NCBI GenBank assembly: GCA_027382625.1
Contig: JAJKFJ010021769.1
Location: 1-12,346, forward strand
DNA length: 12,346 nt
Origin: Tetmemena sp. SeJ-2015
Lineage: Eukaryota; Ciliophora; Spirotrichea; Sporadotrichida; Oxytrichidae
Reading direction: 5' to 3'
Shown in pieces: positions 8,184 through 12,346 of the stretch; the stretch's first letter is position 1; the number at the start of each line of letters is the position of its first letter. A model generated the notes under the pieces. It saw only the letters and a program-made list of their open reading frames with translations, did not search any database and was not told where the DNA came from. Position numbers and translations under genes: made by a program.

Positions 8184-8526
8184 ATATCTGACATCTAGAA
8201 AAGTTTTTGGAAAAATCAAATAAGTTGGAGATGATTCAAAAATAATCTTTCATTAAAAATTTGGTATTTACTCCCAAATTGAAGTAAAACTCCATTCTGA
8301 TGTAGTAAAACCCATCTTAAAATTTTTTGAACTAGCCAATCAGAGACTTAATAATTAGAAATTATTTAAGCAAAGAGAGTCTCTGATTGGCTAGTTTAAA
8401 AAATTTTTAAGATGGAGTTTTACTTCAACTTTGGGTGAAAATACCTTTAAATTTTAATGTAAAGATTATGATGAATCATCTCCAACTTATTTGATTTTTC
8501 CAAAAAATTTTCTAGATGTCAGATAT
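8184..8526. mobile_element. Nested palindromic MITE with TA target duplication
   Basis: Begins ATATCTGACATCTAGAAAA and ends with its exact complement TTTTCTAGATGTCAGATAT, and is flanked by TA at 8182-8183 and 8527-8528. Almost the whole element folds into one hairpin, with arms of roughly 150 bp and a loop of about 29 bases. The right arm of the host element lacks it at the matching site (about 9633-9637), which shows directly that it inserted after the host arms formed. It has no coding capacity. Tc1/mariner-type MITEs have this form. Confidence 0.85.
8331..8395. repeat. Central hairpin of the MITE
   Basis: ACTAGCCAATCAGAGACT (8331-8348) and its perfect complement (8378-8395) form an 18-bp stem around a 29-base A/T-rich loop at the centre of the nested element. 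The GC-rich stem would extrude or transcribe into a stable hairpin. Confidence 0.85.
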
Positions 8527-8915
8527 TATAGATAGGAATTTAATGGAGAATCGAAGGTTGTAGGAAGTAAAATGAACGCTTTTCAAGGCTGATGTTAGCG
8601 GCTCTAATGCGTGGCAGTTTGAGTCTTTCTCTATTCTTGGGGGAATTTATTTGAAAACCCGAATTAATTAAATTAAAGTACACTTATTAATTAAACAAAC
8701 TTCATTTTGATCTTTTTAGACTTTAGACTATTAGACTATTCGAATAAATGGGCAAATACTTTTTAAAAATTTGGGGAAAAGATTCGCATCAATATAATTA
8801 TTGACCACGGGGTATTCCAATAGTCTAAACTTCCATTCTGAGAAATGTGAAAGAGATTTAATTAAAGGGGGAGATGGGTTGAATTATTATTTTTAAATAT
8901 TAAAGTTCATAACAA

Positions 8916-9265
8916 ATGGACGATCACTGGCGAAAGCTGCGAGACATAACTAAGCATGGAGATGGAAGGCCCAGATTCCATGACTGCCCCAATCACACTA
9001 CCTTCAATAGTGCACCTATTGCGGAAAATGAGCAGGCTTGGTGAGAGGAAGTCTTCTACGCGCGGGGGAGACATGCCCAGATGGAGAGACCAAGGGTCCA
9101 CTAGTAGTCAGCTTCCCTTGGACAGAGATGCAGCTGGCAGGATTCTTCGGAAGAATGATGATAGAGGGCTGGCAGCTAGCCAATGCAGTAGGAGAGAGAG
9201 GCCACAGGCTTGCCGATACAGTCGCAGAGCAGATGACATATGTCGGAAAGGAAATGTTTGTTTGA
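8916..9265 (+). pseudogene. GC-rich passenger ORF in the transposon core, broken
   Basis: ATG 8916 opens 42 codons (MDDHWRKLRDITKHGDGRPR, then FHDCPNHTTFNSAPIAENEQ, AW) to TGA 9042-9044. Past that TGA the same frame continues EEVFYARG, and one G short in the G5 run at 9064-9068 then shifts to the frame ETCPDGETKGPLVVSFPWTE, MQLAGFFGRMMIEGWQLANA, VGERGHRLADTVAEQMTYVG, KEMFV and TGA 9263-9265. Read this way the core carries about 115 codons of coherent protein with one in-frame TGA and one homopolymer indel. GC near 50 percent and the absence of in-frame TAA/TAG set it apart from every other reading frame in the window, suggesting a foreign or recently captured origin. The C-terminal half looks like an amphipathic helix. 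No family is recognised, and it lacks transposase catalytic motifs. Overlapping frames at 8956-9306 (plus) and 8907-9101 (minus) are judged shadows. Confidence 0.5.
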
Positions 9266-9305
9266 GAAGAATAAGATGCGCTGTGTATTCGGCGAATGCA
9301 GTTTA

Positions 9306-9810
9306 GTATGTTAAGTTAAATTTTAAAAATTTCCCCCCTAATTAAATATTCTTTAATTTTCCAGAAAAGAATATTAATCCCCCTGTCTTTTAATTATCGA
9401 AACCCTTTTAAAAATTTTCCCCTTTATTCGAAATCTTAGAAAATTTAAAAAAGATAAAATAAAGTTTGGTTTTTTAAAGAGTTTTTTAATTTAATTAATT
9501 CGGGTTTTCAAATAAATTCCACCAAGAATAGAGAAAGACTCAAACTGCCACGCATTAGAGCCGCTAGACATCAGCCTTGAAAAGCGTTCATTTTACTTCC
9601 TACAACCTTCGATTCTCCATTAAATTTCCCTATCTATTTTATATATAAACAAGATATAATAAAACCTTCTCTAAATAACACCATACGTTTTATTTCAAAC
9701 TGCCACCTCTTTAAAAAACTAGACTAGGAAACTAAGCCTTAAATAAGCAACTGAAATTAGCTAGATTTGTTATATTTAAGAATTTTGCAATTTCAATAGC
9801 ATTTTTTCAA
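9306..9810 (-). repeat. Right inverted arm of the 1.8-kb element
   Basis: Inverted copy of the left arm without the nested MITE. The outer 320 bases are well conserved. The inner part (9320-9480) is dominated by homopolymer runs (CCCCCC, TTTTAAAAA, CCCC) where the left arm has mixed sequence, so it is either decayed or of poor sequence quality. Confidence 0.75.
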
Positions 9811-9812
9811 TA

Positions 9813-10450
9813 ATTTATTTATTGAATCAATTAGTTACTACCTGAGCAAATATAAGTGAAAGCATCCCCATTCTTGGATCTTAGAATGTTTTTTTCAAGA
9901 TGGTGTAAAGTTATGACTTTTTTTTTTTTCAATAAGATAAAACCAATAAATTTGGTGCCCTTTTAAAAAAAAATTAGATTTTTATAGGAGTTTATTATAG
10001 TAATTTTGGAAATCAATCTGCAGAAAATTTGTAAAAATTTATTTCCCTATCTTTTTTAAAATGGTTATAGCAAATTAAATGTTATTTTTGAATTTTAAAC
10101 GTTAATTTTTAAACAAAAATTTTTAAAAGTTTGTTTTTGGAAAATTTATAAAAAAATATTTATATTTTGGTATTCTGCATTTTTAAAAAAAAGAAAAATT
10201 AAAATTTTTTATTTGAGATTCCATTTTAAAATTATTAATTAAAAAAAAAACCCCAATTAGAAAAAGGGGTTAAAAAATTTTAAATTTTTCTTTATTAATA
10301 TTAATCATCATCAAAGAAATTAAAAAAAATATTGATCCACCTATCCAGTTTTATTTTGACTCAATGGGTATCCCCTTATCAGTAAATAGCCCAACATCAA
10401 AACATTTGGAAAAATTTAAATAATATATTGCATTTGAAATTTCTTTTCAG
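9813..10450. other. Homopolymer-rich AT stretch before the transposase
   Basis: Runs of A or T of 6-11 bases are unusually dense from about 9890 to 10330. One plus frame is open from 9826 to TGA 10333-10335, with a reasonable beginning (LLPEQIQVKASPFLDLRMFF), but the rest is Phe/Lys/Asn homopolymer text and is not counted as a gene. This stretch should contain the left end of the transposon whose transposase starts near 10455. Confidence 0.35.
10249..10271. repeat. AACCCC/GGGGTT hairpin, telomere-like words
   Basis: AACCCC (10249-10254) and GGGGTT (10266-10271) form an inverted repeat around an 11-base A/T-rich spacer. The left half with its preceding A run reads AAAACCCC, one spirotrich telomere unit in the orientation expected at the left end of a TBE. 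The second unit is not a clean repeat, so this is only a candidate transposon end. Confidence 0.3.
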
Positions 10451-10454
10451 ATGA

Positions 10455-11300
10455 GAAAATTAGGATTGCAGTGTTCCTTCATCGCACCTTCTAAGTTTCA
10501 AATGTTGCACATTCATTTTTTATTTGATGGATCCTCAAACTCTTCGCCACTAAGCGTACTTCAATTTGGAGTAGAAGATCTTCCATAGGTAGTTTCCTTA
10601 TCTCAAGATCTCTCCGTAGACTGTAGCAAACATCTATCGTTGAAATGGCATAACGTACAAAACTGTGAATCGAGTGAAGCGGTTATAGACTTCACTAAGC
10701 CTATTTATTATAATAATCTGAAATATATTTACGACTACTGCTCAGGTTTGAGAGGGATAGCGTGAAGTTTGTATGTGCTGACGAAGCTGTGTTCACACAC
10801 AACACCTTCATGAAGAAGAGTTGGTACAAGAACACGATAACATAGAAGTTTACGAGTAGAAAGTAAATATAACTACAAGTGCGTTATTGCAGGAATCAGC
10901 GAAGACTCAGCTTAGAAGCTTATGTCCTTCATCCTCGCTCTATCAAGCGAGAGCAGTATGTTGCGTTCCTTAAGAAGCTCAGAGAGAAGATCACAGACGG
11001 TGAGATTGTTCTACTCGTTGACAACCTCAGCGTACACAAGACAAAGGAAGCGAAGAAGGCATACGCTGAGTTGAACATCACTCCTGTTTTTAATGTTCCA
11101 TACTCGCCAGAGTTCAACGGCATTGAGTTTTACTGGAACTTAGTTAAGGGACACTATAAGAAGCTGCTGCTCTATCACTTGATGCATGATTAAGCTATCG
11201 ATACAGAGGATTAATAGTGAGTAGTTGTAAGAGAGTGAAGAAGAGAAGACAAAGTTATGTGCGAGAAAAGGGTAGAGTGAATATTTAGGAAAAGTATTAA
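10455..11300 (+). pseudogene. Tc1/IS630-superfamily (TBE-like) transposase, decayed
   Basis: Cut-and-paste DDE transposase in several frames. 10527-10685 encodes the N-terminal DNA-binding part: FPYLKISPQTVANIYR, an in-frame TGA at 10641-10643, then NGITYKTVNRVKRL, a Tc1-like helix-turn-helix, with TAA/TAG at Gln positions. From 10678 a second frame is open to TGA 11218-11220. It contains the first catalytic Asp (FVCADEAVFTHNTFMKKSWY; codon 10780-10782), the second (IVLLVDNLSVH; 11020-11022) and the Glu (FNGIEFYW; 11125-11127), with 34 residues between Asp2 and Glu. Within it, about 10860-10907 reads better one frame over (YNYKCVIAGISEDS), implying two compensating indels. The likely C-terminus (LQESEEEKTKLCARKGQSEY) is in a third frame after about 11215. 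All three catalytic residues survive but the gene is not translatable as one protein. It converges on the minus-strand ORF ending at 11322. The true start is unclear; a TGA at 10452-10454 bounds the first frame. Confidence 0.85.
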
Positions 11301-11321
11301 GCTTAACTTAATGGACTTAAG

Positions 11322-12111
11322 TCATTTTTGCTTATCGGGGAAGAAGGATTCTTAAGAGGTTCCTTTCTTTTCTTTTGTTGGGCCAGAGGGACCTAGCTTC
11401 CTCATCTTCGAACCTGCTCCCGCATCTATGTGCATCTCTCGTCCCTAAGTTTCTATAGTGATAGACGCTTGCTCACCTCGATGCTTGTATTTTTCTTCCG
11501 TGCTCTGAATACCTTTGCTCTCTCCTTCATTAAGTAGATGCCATGCCAGGTTTCTCTACACAGTTAAACTCTAAAACTTACTAGAGAAGTAGGGGTACTT
11601 CTGAAGCTGCTCAAACCATTCGTCGCTGATAACTATTCCTTGCTTCTTTGGGTCGTTCTCCTCTACTTAGAATCTCTTCCTGTGTGCATCTTCAATGATC
11701 TCTTTGAGGTACTCTGCACGTAGAGTAGTAGCAAGGACGCCAAAGAAGAACCTTCGTTCTGGCAACTTGTTTGAGAGTTGTTCCTTGTTAGGAAGGAATA
11801 GAGCAACCTCCGGATCTCCCATCGCATCGTCATACATATTAGTGACTGAGATCTCAGGATAGTTTGGGATCTCCATCATTTGACATCGATTGTTTTGAGA
11901 CTTTCTTCTCATCAGCAAGAATTGCTTTGAGGAACGAGATCTTTGTTCCATACATTGTCGGAAGGAACAAACCAACTAAGATTATTGTTACTCCATATGA
12001 GAGCTTCTTTCCTTGCTAAGTGATACCTGTAGAGGGCTTCCTTTTTCGGAACCTGTTGCTCAACTCTTGCGCTTCCACTCTTAATCGCTTAACATTCAAG
12101 TTTTCCACCAT
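11322..12111 (-). pseudogene. Transposon accessory ORF (TBE 22-kDa-like?), one frameshift
   Basis: ATG at 12111 (minus) opens MVENLNVKRLRVEAQELSNR and a basic stretch, then a probable membrane segment VTIILVGLFLPTMYG (residues 41-55), then SFLKAILADEKKVSKQS, stopping at TGA (plus 11854-11856; 85 aa). Near 11895-11880 the reading passes by one base into a second frame: IPNYPEISVTNMYDDAMGDP, later LPERRFFFGVLATTLRAEYL and KEIIEDAHRKRFQVEENDPK, ending at TGA (plus 11322-11324). In-frame TAG/TAA are read as Gln. Restoring one indel would give about 265 residues. GC and texture match the neighbouring transposase, and the two genes converge with about 20 bp between them. TBE elements carry a small accessory ORF beside the transposase; I assign this by position and style, not by a recalled sequence. 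The extra length beyond 22 kDa counts against a simple match. Confidence 0.6.
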
Positions 12112-12162
12112 CTTGCTCGAGTACTCGTTTTCTATTTGAAAATCAAATTATTATTATTTATC

Positions 12163-12346
12163 TAGATCCGAACGAAGCTAAAGTCTTACTATTTTAAAAG
12201 TGAATCCTATAGGATACAAGCTGAAATAGATAGAGCTAGAGAACTAAGCGAATCAGGTGCAAGTTGTGAAGATGGAGCTCCTTTTTATATGTGGTGGCTC
12301 CCTTAAATTAATACTAATTTATTTTTTAAAAAAAAATCTAAAATTT
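12163..12346 (+). CDS. Partial reading frame at the window edge, possible third transposon ORF
   Basis: A plus frame is open from upstream of 12163 to the window end and contains KSYYFKSESYRIQAEIDRAR then ELSESGASCEDGAPFYMWWL, a balanced composition over a GC-enriched stretch (12205-12300). After CCT TAA at about 12303 the sequence turns into an A/T run. An overlapping frame upstream (LDPNEAKVLLF) is also protein-like, so a frameshift near 12195 is possible. It lies divergent from the accessory ORF with about 50 bp between, and could be the start or a remnant of the third ORF that TBE-type elements carry. No zinc finger or kinase motif is visible in this part. Confidence 0.3.

Larger units (their letters stand above)
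8010..8906 (+). repeat. Left inverted arm of the 1.8-kb element
   Basis: Pairs with 9306-9810. The outer block (8013-8175) is nearly identical to the complement of 9637-9807, and the block 8530-8680 pairs with 9485-9632. The arm is interrupted by the 343-bp palindromic element. From about 8690 inward the match decays but shared words remain, such as ATTCGAATAAA near 8736 against TTTATTCGAAAT near 9423. Confidence 0.75.
8010..9810. mobile_element. TA-flanked transposon with long inverted arms and a GC-rich core
   Basis: The left end (TTAAAAAAATGC from 8010) and right end (GCATTTTTTCAA to 9810) are inverted copies, with TA directly outside each (8008-8009 and 9811-9812), as in Tc1/mariner-type insertion. 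The outer arms match almost base for base over more than 300 bp once a nested insertion at 8184-8526 is removed from the left arm. Inner parts (8690-8906 and 9306-9475) still pair but are diverged. The arms enclose a GC-rich core at 8907-9305 with a broken ORF that is not a recognisable transposase. This is therefore probably a non-autonomous or cargo-carrying element moved by a transposase encoded elsewhere. An alternative is a foldback element that captured host DNA. Confidence 0.8.

Noticed and set aside
8907..9101. Minus-strand ORF of 64 aa across the transposon core
   Set aside because: It overlaps the plus-strand frame beginning at ATG 8916. High GC keeps several frames open; it is judged a shadow.
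8956..9306. Plus-strand ORF of 116 aa (MEMEGPDSMTAP...)
   Set aside because: It is the third frame of the same core. Its C-terminal half is Arg/Cys-rich out-of-frame text, while the two other frames read coherently when joined by one indel. It is uninterrupted, so it should still be included in any database search.
9826..10335. 169-codon open frame upstream of the transposase
   Set aside because: Beyond the first 20 codons it is Phe/Lys/Asn homopolymer text, and frames of this size are expected by chance with TGA as the only stop.
10929..11123. Minus-strand ORF of 64 aa opposite the transposase
   Set aside because: It lies antisense to the clear DDE region and is a shadow.
1..12346. tRNA, rRNA, CRISPR arrays, riboswitches, bacterial promoters or RBS
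   Set aside because: None was seen. The sequence is eukaryotic germline-type DNA, and A/T richness makes TATA-like or poly-T signals meaningless.
1..12346. Euplotes code (TGA as Cys, TAA/TAG as stops)
   Set aside because: TAA and TAG interrupt the transposase, accessory and ubiquitin-like frames repeatedly at positions where Gln fits, so they cannot be stops in this organism.

Overview
The window looks like germline (micronuclear) DNA of a ciliate, most likely a spirotrich of the Oxytricha/Stylonychia type. It is very AT-rich (about three quarters A+T by eye) with almost no standard-code ORFs. Where a frame can be checked against a known family, TAA and TAG fall where glutamine is expected: a ubiquitin-like stretch at 3128-3240 has TAG and TAA at the positions of ubiquitin Gln31 and Gln40, and a Tc1/IS630-type transposase and its neighbour are riddled with TAA/TAG but otherwise coherent. 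TGA is therefore taken as the only stop. In such DNA, TGA-to-TGA frames of 100-200 codons arise by chance, so length alone was not used as evidence. I relied on local rises in GC, mixed amino-acid composition and family motifs, and most single-island calls remain tentative.

Left two thirds (1-8007): long AT-rich tracts with no recognisable gene are punctuated by 60-300 bp islands of higher GC that read as protein: about 115-260, 941-1102, 1244-1306, 2119-2430, 3067-3289 (ubiquitin-like, frameshifted), 3606-3890, 3965-4140, 4610-4825, 5055-5225, 5958-6257, 6489-6752 (minus strand), 6986-7110 and 7547-7960. They could be macronuclear-destined segments separated by eliminated DNA, decayed genes, or a mixture. 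Only the ubiquitin-like one matches a family I recognise.

Middle (8008-9812): a well-bounded TA-flanked mobile element of about 1.8 kb with long inverted arms. The left arm is interrupted by a second TA-flanked palindromic element of 343 bp (a MITE). The core (8907-9305) has far higher GC than anything around it and carries one broken reading frame of about 115 codons that resembles no transposase I know.

Right end (about 10240-12346): a decayed Tc1/IS630-superfamily transposon. The plus-strand transposase has an HTH and a D...D34E triad but is broken by a TGA and several frame changes. A convergent minus-strand ORF has a possible membrane segment and one frameshift. A third reading frame runs off the window edge. 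The arrangement recalls the telomere-bearing elements (TBE) of Oxytricha. A telomere-like GGGGTTTT tract at 110-127 and an AAAACCCC/GGGGTT hairpin at 10249-10271 are compatible with that but not proof.
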